Part shown: in pieces, positions 47,835 through 57,119 of the stretch
Layout: each line of letters begins with the position of its first letter
How positions within the stretch are numbered: position 1 is the first letter of the stretch
NCBI GenBank assembly: GCA_035771175.1
Contig: CM069597.1
Location: 9,459,001-9,523,000, forward strand
Direction of reading: 5' to 3'
From: Paratinospora sagittata
Lineage: Eukaryota > Streptophyta > Magnoliopsida > Ranunculales > Menispermaceae
DNA: 64,000 bases
Notes under the pieces: model-generated
The model's database searches: none
What the model saw: only the letters and a program-made list of their open reading frames with translations
What the model was told of the DNA's origin: nothing
Position numbers and translations under genes: made by a program

Positions 47835-48110
47835 TGATTCTCTTACGGGTAAGAACCAAACCGTTATAACTGCCCTTTTACAAGTTAAAGGCAAACCTAT
47901 CCTTTCACGGGCTAAGGATGAACCAAATTTCTTTTTTCGGGGATGAGGAGAAACCCATGTTCCTTTTTCAGGCTAAGGACGAACCGTTTCTCTTTTACAG
48001 GTTAAGAGATAACCTATCCTCTTATAGGTTGAGGACGCACCTATCTTTTTACGGGATGAGGATGAACCGATTTCTCTTTTACAAGTTCAGAGATAACCTA
48101 TATGATTTTA
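47835..48110 (-). repeat. Hairpin array in E1b (about 7-8 units)
   Basis: Units of about 35 bp can fold into short hairpins with changing stems. Examples on the + strand: TCCTT...AAGGA (47897), TCTCTT...AAGAGA (47989) and TCCTC...GAGGA (48018). Loops resemble TTACAGGTT, the complement of AACCTGTAA. Confidence 0.7.
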
Positions 48111-48830
48111 ATCCTGAAATCACCACGTGATCTACGTTCACTTGTTCTGGTTGTTTCAATCCAAAAACACACCAGAATTACAACACTAAGATGTTGGTTG
48201 GTTCTAACATAGTAGAACACTTTACATTAAGCTCAGTACATAACATTACAAAGATATGAAATAGGTAATGCTAAGTTTAAATACACCTTCAGTCCTTTAC
48301 CTTTCAATGTTCGATATTGCTCAAATGCAGTTTCGAAAAGCATGAATGATATGATATGAAATCAGTGCTTCTTCAAAAATAAAATATACCAAATAAACAT
48401 TGACGTATAAAACGAAGGACTGGTGTAAATCATAAACACAGACAATTTTCAAAATAGATATTAAATATAAGTATGAAAACTTTTGGTTCAATGATCAGTA
48501 GTTAACACAACTACTGATATAGTTCAATACAATACTTAAGATATGAAATCAAGTACAACTGAATATCTTAAACTATTTCTCAAATTCTATCATCAGCGAG
48601 AATGATACAAAATATGAATAAGTGTTGAGAATTTGAGTTGATACCAATAAAAACATATTTTCAAAGATAAAGTATAATTGAAGCTCAATATGAAATCTAT
48701 TGTAGTAGTAGGTATCAGTGAAAAATAATTTGAAAGATTAGATAATGAAATTCATTTTAACACAGACTAACTTTAAAAAAGTATTGGCACAATGCAAAGA
48801 GATTGACGAGTTGTTTGGTCCTAAGTGCTG

Positions 48831-48839
48831 GTATTTATA
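48831..48839 (-). promoter_or_regulatory. TATA box of E1b LTR
   Basis: TATAAATAC on the minus strand, between the upstream GC-rich array (49110-49680) and the downstream hairpin array. Confidence 0.6.
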
Positions 48840-49109
48840 GACTTAGTGGGACATAGCTGTTAGACATTTGAAGTTCAAATAATATGAACGTTTACACACA
48901 ACGACTAGAATGTCATATGAAAATGGCAACTGCAATTTTCACTAACATTTTGGTTCTTTTCAGATTTCATGAAAGGGGAATGTTTTGGAAAAACTTATTT
49001 CATGTGTCAGAGACGATATCTAATAAGTCTGAAAAGGACTCTGTGCAAAAGTCTGTTTTGAAAAAGTAGACCTATGTAGTGTACTTGTTCAGACAGTGAC
49101 AGTTGTTGA

Positions 49110-49680
49110 ATTAGCGTCCTGATTTCGTAATCAGTGTCATAATGCATAATATCAACTTTGTCATTTTGTTCCTTGAGGGTGCTTATTACGTATAAGCGTC
49201 CTGCAGAATACTTAAGTGAGGGCGCTACTAACTTGTAAGCGTCCTGACTTACTTTGACACTTAACCGACTTAACCTTGAGGACGCTAATGCACATTTAGT
49301 GTCATGCTATGTTTTAAAACAACTAAGTGCATGAGGGCGCTACTATCCGAGTAAGCGTCCTGAAAGTTACTAAGTTGATTCCCAAAGGTGAGGGCGCTTC
49401 TATCCAGAAGTGTCATGATAGTTTTAATCAACTTACAACTATTAGCGCCCTCAAAGATACATTCTTTGAAGAACTTAAGAAATCTTTCAGTGAGCTGATG
49501 TTGGGTCAACTTCCCTGACAACTTCAGAGGTTGACTAATAAAGGAAGCTGTTACTATACAAGTGAGTGTCCTGATAAATCAATTCAATTTAACCTTGAAC
49601 GTTATCAGCGTCCTAATGAACTATCAACGTCCTGACTCATTAAGTTCAGGAGAGCGCTGCTAACTCATTAGCGTCCTGAA
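49110..49680 (-). repeat. U3 array of GC-rich imperfect palindromes in E1b
   Basis: AGGGCGCT followed after about 10 bases by AGCGTCCT recurs (for example 49221-49248, 49334-49362, 49392-49418 and 49652-49677), with CpG-to-TpG or CpG-to-CpA variants such as AGTGTCATG and AACGTCC. Confidence 0.8.
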
Positions 49681-50708
49681 AGACTCTTTTGAAAACAATT
49701 TTGGCTCGCGATAAAATATACGATAAACTCGAATAAAAACTCGGTGGATTTCAAATTAAATATGTAATATTAGATCGTTTGAAATACCGTAAAACATAAG
49801 ATCAAAACATGCAGATTAGAAAAACATATGTGGATGATTTATGCATGGTTTTGAAAAACATTTTGAGCAATAACGATTAGAAAAATATATACCTTGAATA
49901 CTTTGTGTATTTATCATTTCTCATAACCGTTAAATTTAACTCTTCATTATGAGATCTTCAATAGGAGCATTTCGGAGTTGAATGACTTGAATGTTGATCG
50001 AGAGATGTAGACATGAAGCTTGATCGAAACGTCTGAGTGAAGTGATCTTGAAATCAAGATGTGATCGTTGAAGTTTTAGTTGAAACGAACTTGATCGTTG
50101 GAAATGAGCTTTGAGTTCCTTGATCGAGGCGTTCCTTGACTTTTCACTTTTCCTTTGGTGCAAAGATAAGTTCTTGATAGACGTTCGTTAGCACCGAAAA
50201 GTACTTTGCTTGTGATCATCAAAATATACGTTATCACAGTATATTTAGGGATGAGCTAAGTGATGAACCGCATAGGTTAACATAGCGTCCTCACAAAGTT
50301 TAGTCATGTTAATCACCAAAGTAAGTTAGGATGCTTACGATTATGTAGCGCACTCACTTCACAGTTCAGCAGGATGCATATAGTTCATAAGCGTCGTAAA
50401 GAAACAAAAGGACAAAGTTGTTATTATGCGTCAGGGCGCTAATTCAACACTATCACTGTTCTATTACTTACACTTTTTCATAACTATGCAAAACTTTTCA
50501 AAACCTTTTGAATCTTTTCAGAACCTTTTGAATCTTTTCAGAACGTTCTAATACTTTATCAGAGCATTCCTTTTTCGTGAAATATAAGAAGATTTAGGTG
50601 CTAAATTGCACAGAGCTGAATCGATCTGTTCGAGAAAGAGTGTATTCGTTGTTTTTGAAATAACTTTGTGCGCCAAAATTACCAAGTCCATTGCGCCACT
50701 GCTATTTC

Positions 50709-50715
50709 TATATAT
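50709..50715 (+). promoter_or_regulatory. Probable TATA box of E1 LTR
   Basis: TATATAT downstream of the GC-rich array and upstream of the hairpin array, the same order as in the other E-family LTRs. Confidence 0.45.
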
Positions 50716-51120
50716 GCTGCCTTAGAGCAGATCAATGATCATTGATCTATCAATACGAAAACTGAAAACCATTAAAAACATATTAACAGTTTTTACTTGT
50801 GTAAAAATTTTTGGAAGTTAGTCTTCTACTCTCTGTTTTTGAACTTACGATCTTTTGAAAGATGTAAAGTCTTCTGGATTAGTTGATCTTCATTTATATC
50901 ATTTCAAAAATCCATTGAAGAATACGAAAGCTTTTTGAACCAGTTTTTCAGCTGAACTTCATCATACATATTTTGATGAATCTTTGGTAACAAAAGGTTC
51001 AATGCAAAACTTTGTAAGTATCACTTTGATTCTAAGTAAAGGGAATCATATTTCATCTTGTATTTTAATATCAGTGATTGGTTTTTCACTAGGATAGAGT
51101 AAGTGTTGCTGGAAATTGTA

Positions 51121-51282
51121 AAGGTTCTTCCCACACTCGAAAGTTGAGAAAAAGTTTTTCTCACACTCGGATGTTGAGAAAAGGTTCTTCTCACACCTGT
51201 AAGTTGAGAAAGTATAACGATTCCCCTCACACCCGTAAGTTGAGAAAGTGTACCGGTTTGGTCTTCACCTGTAAGAAGATCC
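51121..51282 (+). repeat. Hairpin array in E1 (5 units)
   Basis: Units such as TTCTCA-CACTCGGATG-TTGAGAA (51158-51180) and TTCTCA-CACCTGTAAG-TTGAGAA (51188-51210), then one with a CACCCGTAAG loop. The last unit has a different stem, GTCTTC..GAAGATC, around ACCTGTAA. Confidence 0.85.
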
Positions 51283-51506
51283 TTAGTGGAGTTTGGATAA
51301 ATCCTAACTGAGGAGGTTAGGTAGTGGATGTAGGCGAGACCGAACCACTATAAATCCTGTTGGCACTGTCTCTTTTATTGTCATTGTGTTAATTTGCTAT
51401 ACTCTATTTAATTTGCTTTCAATATTTCTTACATTTAAAAGAAAGGTTAAAATCTGCTAAGTGTTCAATTCACCCCCCTCTCGGACACATCTGGGCCAAC
51501 ACCAAC

Positions 51507-51719
51507 TACCATGTTACCAAAAATAAAAGACAAGGTAAATCTAGCATCGATCAAAGCATATATGATAATAATAATAAAATGTTGATCATACCTTCTATCA
51601 ATTTCTTATTGGTTTGTGGATCAAATCATTTGATTATTTTAACTTGCTCTCTAAAGTCTGGTGGGGTCACATTGGTCAAAGCTATTAAAGCATTTTGTAT
51701 CGACTAATTGGACACTGAC
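51507..51719 (-). pseudogene. G1 protease/Gag-end remnant beyond insertion E1
   Basis: Wording such as CTAGCATCGATCAAAGCATA and ATACCTTCTATCAATTTCTT matches the protease start of G2 (58780-58850). This shows that G1 continued here before E1 inserted. Confidence 0.7.
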
Positions 51720-51756
51720 TGTGACGCCCCAAAAGATTTTTCGTCTAGGCTATGAC
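51720..51756 (+). repeat. Gypsy LTR fragment (LTR-B), start
   Basis: TGTGACGCCCCAAAAG resembles the start of the chromovirus LTR at 7004. It continues after insertion E2 at 56105. Confidence 0.7.
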
Positions 51757-51990
51757 CCATTTGTTGGCCCAGTATCATAGTCCAAGAGGGGGGGGGGGTA
51801 AATTGGACTTGACGGATTTTCGTGTTACCTTTCGGTTAATATAATTAAACAGATAAAGTGCGCAGTAGGTAACAATCAAAATAAACAAATGCAGGAAAGA
51901 TAATTGGACACAGAGATTTAGAGTGATTCGGTTCCCCTTGAACCTACGTCTACTACCCAATCATCACGATTATGATTTTTCAATACACTA

Positions 51991-52068
51991 TTGACTAGTC
52001 AACTTACAGGCGTGACTAGAAGCCGTTTACAAAAGCCAACACAAAGGCTTGGCTCAAAGCCTTACACT
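51991..52068 (-). repeat. Hairpin array in E2, left part
   Basis: CTAGTCAA-CTTACAGGCG-TGACTAG (51995-52019) is a perfect-stem unit whose loop is the complement of CGCCTGTAAG seen in E3. A second unit with an AAGCC stem follows. The array resumes at 54132 after E2b. Confidence 0.85.
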
Positions 52069-52269
52069 TATTGGCCCAGGTGTGTACAAGGGGAGGGGGG
52101 GTGAATTGGACACTTAGACAAATTAAAAATTAATACAACGACAAACAATAAAGTGCGAAAACAAATGGAATTGACACAACAGATTTATTGTGGTTATACT
52201 TCATGCCTACCTCCACTACCTAACTCCTTAGTTAGGATTTGAAATTCTCCACTAACAGATTTTCTTCAC

Positions 52270-52515
52270 AGGTGAAGACCAAACCGTTACAACCTCACGA
52301 CTTACAAGCTAGAGACTACCTAAACCTTCTCAACTTACAGGCTTGAGAACAGCCTCTCACCTTCTCGACTTGCAGGCTAGAAAACTACCTATTTCAACTT
52401 GAGGGCTTGAGACTGACTAACCTAAGCTTCTCAATTTACAGGCTAGAGAACTACCTATACTTTCTCAACTTACGGGCTTGAGAACAACCTATCTGCTCAG
52501 CTTCACGGGTTTGAG
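52270..52515 (-). repeat. Hairpin array in E2b (about 7 units)
   Basis: TTCTCAA-CTTACAGGC-TTGAGAA near 52327 and similar units near 52459. Others have TTCTC..GAGAA stems around AATTTACAGGCTA or TTCTTC..GAAGA around ACAGGT. Confidence 0.8.
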
Positions 52516-52900
52516 AAAACCACCATCTTAGGTACAAGATAAAGTGAAATCAATAGTTCATATAACTACTTTTACAACACTTGATACAATTACAAGAAAT
52601 ATGAAATGAAGTACAACTATATCCTATGAACTATCTCTCAAATTTCTCCTTCAGCAAGTAATGATATGAGGTAAAACAATGTTGAAAAATTGAGTGAAAT
52701 AGTTCTCTTTTCTTCAAACAGATTTTCAATGAAATAGATAAAGTGTGAGCTCAATATGAAAATCTTTTAAATGAAACTTGTTTCAAAGATAACACTTTGA
52801 AAAACAATTTAACTTTGAAAAGTGATTTGAAAATTCGACTAACTTTCAAAAGTAATGGCTCGAGAATTTTCGGTGTTGTGTGTTTTAGAATCGAAGTACT

Positions 52901-52911
52901 GGTAGATATAG
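52901..52911 (-). promoter_or_regulatory. Probable TATA box of E2b LTR
   Basis: CTATATCTACC on the minus strand, at the place equivalent to CTATAAATACC in E1b. Confidence 0.4.
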
Positions 52912-53149
52912 ACTTAGTTGAGATAAATCGAATGAGCATTTGATTTGAATTTCAAATATGAACGTTTGCTCACAACGACTTTAATCTTTCATGAAAATAA
53001 TAAGTCTGGTTTCTTAAGACTCGTTCTGGTACAATTCAGATAGCACGAATAAGGAAAGTCTTGGTGAACACGGTTCATGCACCTGAACTGTTAGCAATCA
53101 GGTTGACAGTTGTTTTTTTTTTCTTTTTTTTTTCAGAACTTATGTCAGT

Positions 53150-53760
53150 GTTGGGTTAGTGGCTTGATGTTCAATCAATGGCCAGGCGCATAATACCAAC
53201 ATTTGTCAATTTGTTCCTTGAGGGTGCTCATGCAACATGAGTGCCCTACTGAATTGTGAAAAGAAAACGCTACTTGAACGTAAGCGTTTTGACTTACTTA
53301 AGACTTTTAAAACCATAAATATGATGAGTACTCTACTAATCAATCTGTGTCCTGATGAGTTACATAGTGGGTTCTTGGGAGGGTGTTCTACTGGAATGTA
53401 AGCATCTTGATAGATAACTGACTTCAACATATGGCACCATCAGCGTCCTGACTCGTTTTTAAAACAAAATAACATAAAGGCGCTACTAAATCGTAAGTGT
53501 CCTGATGCTTGAAATACTTAAGTTCAATTAGTGTGTTGATATTCAATCAGCGTCCTGCTAAGTTCATTTGGTTGAATCAATGAGGGCGCTACTCAAGTCG
53601 TAAGTGTCCCGATGGATAAGTACATTTTCAACTTAGAACCTTATCAACGTCCTAATGTATCATAAGCGTCCTGACTTACCAAGTACAGAAGGGCGCCGCT
53701 GAGACATTAGCGTCATGATTGATGCATCAGCGTCCTGATGGACACTTAAAAATAATTTTG
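53150..53760 (-). repeat. U3 array of GC-rich imperfect palindromes in E2b
   Basis: AGGCGCTAC/AGGGCGCTAC followed by AAGTGTCC or AGCGTCCTG (for example 53476-53502, 53582-53610 and 53689-53715), the same motif as in E1 and E1b. Several CpGs have decayed to TpG or CpA. Confidence 0.8.
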
Positions 53761-54131
53761 ACATTTTTCAATATTTTAAAGCCCGATTAAACAAGATTAA
53801 ACACTCGGTATTTTGAATCAAATCAAACATTGAAAATTCATTAAGTGATTGATAAAATCAACGAAAAATACCTCGAAATCAAATTGATTAAACCATGCAA
53901 TTATGGATATTTTGTAAATCTTGCTGAGAGTTATTTGAATGAAAGTTTGACATTCTAAGTGCTCAAAATTGGAAACCATGATCTTGATTAATCAATAGTC
54001 TTGTAAGCTCAACTCTTTGATCTTGATTCCTGATATTTTTGAAACACTTAACAAGATCATAAGATACACAATTGAGTAGTTTGGAATCATTGAAACATTC
54101 ACATCATGGGGTTCCTTGAGATAACAACACT

Positions 54132-54270
54132 AACCAACATAAGGGCTTGGTTAGAAAGCCACACACTAATCAACACAAGGGCTTGGTTAGAAAGCCACAC
54201 TCTAGCCTACACAAAGGCTTGGCTTGAAAGCCACACTGTAACCAACTTACAGGCGTGGTTACGAGTCGCA
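54132..54270 (-). repeat. Hairpin array in E2, right part (about 46-bp units)
   Basis: Units AACCAACATAAGGGCTTGGTT, CTAATC..GGTTAG and GTAACCAACTTACAGGCGTG..GGTTAC: variable stems around AAGGGCTTG or CTTACAGGCG loops. Confidence 0.8.
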
Positions 54271-55188
54271 CAATATATAGTATGTTTCCGGTTGACCAAC
54301 ACGTCAATGATACATCAAGATTACAAATGATAGAGAGAAGTGTTCTACAACACTCTTAACAATATTAAGCTTACAATCTTGAATGAATAAATACCACTAT
54401 TCCAACCATAGTGATTTAAATGATGCGATGTGTTGAAATAGTTTTTCTCAAATATGCAATAGATTCAAATATATATGATATGAACTCAAGAATCGAATGT
54501 GTATATGTATTTAGATATTGATTCTAACAATGATATGTTTAAGGCACAATAATCAATATATAATGATGATCAAAATTTGATGATTCTAAAAGTGTAAATG
54601 ATTAAGTCCAAGAATCAAACAAACCAAGTGTTGATCTATAAAATCAATTCAATATAGTATAACTTTAACACATGAATCAATACCATAAGATATTTATAAA
54701 ACCACTAAACAAGATACAATAATATGAAGATCAAAATAGGGTTTCACAAAAAATACTCAAAACGAAATCAATTTTCAAGATGTTAACATAAGCACAAAAC
54801 TTATTTGCTCAAACCAAAATCACAAGAATCTAGATATAAAAAATAAACCCCACTTTGGTAAGGTTGAAGCTCCGAGATTCTTCAAGTGTGATGTTGGATC
54901 AGAGATACCACATTCAAGAATAATTAAGGCACAACAAGATGTATAGATAACACTCAAAAATGTCTTGAACACTTGCTCAATGGAAACACATAGGTTTCTC
55001 AAAGTTTTGTAAGATTTGGAGAACTTTTCGGTAGTATGAATCAATAGATCAAATGTGGGTGAACTTTTGCTATAAAAGAGGTTTAAAATCGCTCAGGAAC
55101 TTGTTTTGGACTTGTAGAAATCCTAAGATGAAAAACGCACAAGTTCTTTAGTTTTTGCAAAAGTTGCTCTTCAAATAAGCAAGTGTGA

Positions 55189-55196
55189 TATTTATA
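55189..55196 (-). promoter_or_regulatory. TATA box of E2 LTR
   Basis: TATAAATA on the minus strand, just downstream (in LTR sense) of the GGAACGC-type palindrome array. Confidence 0.6.
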
Positions 55197-55219
55197 AAAA
55201 AACACCACACTGAGGCACA

Positions 55220-55495
55220 TGAACGCGTTTCTCAAAGAAAAAACGCGTCTCTGCTTTGAAATATGAAAAATCTCATATTTCCCTCCAATCAGGGAGTGCA
55301 TTCCTTATATGAGGAGCGTGTTCCTTAATGTGTCCGTTGGGCATAGGTGCGATGTCCTTCATCAAAAACCATTGACTCTATAAAATTTACTATTTTGCCC
55401 TTGACAACATGAGCGCATTCCTTAAACTCTGATAAAAAATTTCAAGTCTTAGAAAAAATACTCAGGAGAGGAACGCATTCCTTCACTATAAAGTG
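55220..55495 (-). repeat. U3 palindrome array in E2 (GGAACRCGYTCC type)
   Basis: GAACGCGTTTC, GAGTGCATTCC, GGAGCGTGTTCC, GAGCGCATTCC and GAACGCATTCC are spread over about 275 bp upstream of the TATA box. The motif is different from that of E1/E2b, but it has the same position and the same GCGC-centred palindromic design. Confidence 0.75.
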
Positions 55496-56104
55496 AAAAA
55501 AACCCGATTTTTCGATCATAATGAGTTTAGGACTTTGTCAAATACATAGACTAACTTTTAAAAACAATTTTCGACAAGATTGAAGTATAATTCACAAAGT
55601 TAAATACGCGTAAATCAATCAACTAAGCATATGATTGAGACATTCAATACAATACGCGTAAAATGATGAAACCATGCAAAGTTTGTAAAATGAATGCATG
55701 TTAATCACTGATAAAAATATGCATGACAAACAATTTTGACTATGTGATCACACAATTAAAATACTAATGTGTGTGCATGCATGATTAATAATATAATAGT
55801 GTATATGAATGAGTATGATAAACTATATGCATGATTTTAGAAAAAAATATGCAAGTCATATTGTGGTTGGAACATGTAACTATTACTCTACAACACTAAG
55901 ATTCTAAATAAGAATCACAAACATTAAGCTCTTGAATCTTCGTGCAATGGCGCTCCTTCCACATGCTTTGACAATACAATTGAATTCATCTGATATAGCT
56001 AGTTAGCACTGAAACAACTACGTCAAAGAGATTAGTGATCACAAGTATGTTGTTTGTAATCATCAAAACAAAAATAGGGTGAGAGTAGTTACATCAACAC
56101 CATT

Positions 56105-56738
56105 TGCATTGTGCCCAAACTCTATGTGCTTGCATTGATGTGCATGTATGTGTATTTGATGCTTGGTATGTGTTAGTTTAAATGTTTTCGCATGATTTTA
56201 AGTTGTTTAATGTGTATGAAAAGTCTTGTATTGATCGGAGACCCATAGGTTGTTGAAAAGAGCCAAAAATGATAAATTAGAGCTGTGGAGCTCACTCCCA
56301 GTAGGGAGGAGCGCGCTCCCCGATCACAGAATCAGATTGAGAATTTTGGGCAGGGGAGGAGTGTGCTCCTTGCCCGAGATAGAGAGCAGAAAATGTCTCA
56401 CTGCAAGGAAGGGCGTGCTTTTTGGGTTGAGGAGCACGCTTCTTGAGTGAAATCCAATTTTTTTAAAATTTTGTGCGTGGGCCCAACTCGTGATTTGGCT
56501 TATGTAAAACCATTAAGACAACTCATTTGCACATCTAGGGCTTTAGAAAGAGGGGAAAGAGGTGGAGAAGAGGGGAGAAGAAGGAGCTATGGTTTTTGGG
56601 GATTTCTAGCTTGATTTTCTCCTAAGGTATGTGTGATTTACCTTCCTTATTCCTATAATCTCTTTGGTTTGTGCGTATGAGCTTTGTTTTGATCTAAGAA
56701 ATGGCATGGATGGCGGTTTGGAAGTGTTCCTAACCTAG
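56105..56738 (+). repeat. Gypsy LTR fragment (LTR-B), continuation
   Basis: GCCCAAACTCTATGTG matches the first chromovirus LTR (7048). It includes palindromes GGAGCGCGCTCC, GGAGTGTGCTCC and GGAGCACGCTTC at about 56310-56450 and a purine-rich leader near 56545-56585. It passes without a clear border into E3 sequence near 56739-56790. Confidence 0.65.
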
Positions 56739-57077
56739 TGTTGGTTTGTATGTACTCATTTGTTTATTATTTGTGAAACCATCTTTGATTTTTCATATTA
56801 TATCATCTTGAATAGTGGTTTCATATATCTTGTTTGATATCGATTCTTGTACTAAATTGATATTGTTTTGAATCGATTATATTGATCATATTATATTGAT
56901 CATTACTTGAGCATATTGATTCTTAAACTTAAATATATAGCTATTTTGAATCAATAAGTTTTGATCATTTGCGCATATTGATTCTTGTGCTTCATATATC
57001 ATCTTTTGAATTGATTGCATATATTTGTAAACAACTATTTCAACATTGCACTTCATTTGAAATATTGTGGTTGGAAT

Positions 57078-57113
57078 TGTCACGACCCACTATACGTGAC
57101 GTCATGACTGGCT
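57078..57113 (-). repeat. Remnant of the G2 3' LTR (last ~36 bp)
   Basis: Matches the end of the 5' LTR (60254 onward) for about 36 bases with one or two differences. It then runs through a few unmatched bases into the RNase H codons. Confidence 0.85.
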
Positions 57114-57119
57114 CCATAG

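Larger units (their letters stand above)
47624..50282 (-). mobile_element. E1b: solo LTR (-) nested inside E1
   Basis: Left end TGTTGGTCAACCAAGAG with GGGGGGTGAATTGGG, right end GGTTAACA. On the minus strand the start TGTTAACC and the word TTTTGATGATCACAAGC line up with E2's TGTTGATG and TTTTGATGATTACAAAC. TATA box at 48831-48839. No clean 5-bp target duplication was found (TAACA occurs at the left and overlaps the right terminus). Confidence 0.7.
46854..51501 (+). mobile_element. E1: solo LTR (+) inserted in G1, itself interrupted by E1b
   Basis: Starts TGTTGAACC and ends GGGCCAACA. CCAAC flanks both ends (46849-46853 and 51502-51506), a perfect 5-bp target duplication. Without E1b the LTR is about 2.0 kb. 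It shows a U3 GC-rich array, a TATA box near 50709, a hairpin array at 51121-51282, and the CAATTCACCCCCCTC end shared by the E family. No coding sequence. The E-family end precedes a tRNA-Met primer site at 63691, so these are LTRs; Copia-like by its ends, but the superfamily is not proven. Confidence 0.85.
41801..51719 (-). mobile_element. G1: old degenerate gypsy element, minus strand, split by LTR insertion E1
   Basis: The left end is an LTR (41801-43862). Pol remnants then run from integrase end to protease at 43863-46853 and resume at 51507-51719 after E1. The right part (gag and 5' LTR) is missing where another LTR begins at 51720. Sequence order and wording match G2 (57078-63139), with many stops and indels. 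It belongs to the same broad family but is much older. Confidence 0.8.
52069..54126 (-). mobile_element. E2b: solo LTR (-) nested inside E2
   Basis: ACACT flanks both ends (52064-52068 and 54127-54131). Removing the insert restores the tandem repeat of E2 without a break. Left end TATTGGCCCAGG followed by GGGGGGGTGAATTGG, right end GATAACA. TATA-like box at 52901-52911. Length 2058 bp. Confidence 0.85.
51762..56099 (-). mobile_element. E2: solo LTR (-) inserted in LTR-B, interrupted by E2b
   Basis: Starts TGTTGGCCCAG and ends ACATCAACA. CCATT flanks both sides (51757-51761 and 56100-56104), a perfect 5-bp target duplication. Without E2b it is about 2.3 kb. Minus orientation follows from the E-family end (GGGGTAAATTGGAC at left) and the TATA box at 55189-55196. 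No coding sequence. Confidence 0.88.

Noticed and set aside
46854..51501. A single LTR whose two ends are long inverted repeats of each other
   Set aside because: The apparent inversion comes from an oppositely oriented copy (E1b) nested in E1; the orientation of each TATA box and of the CACCCCCC end resolves this.
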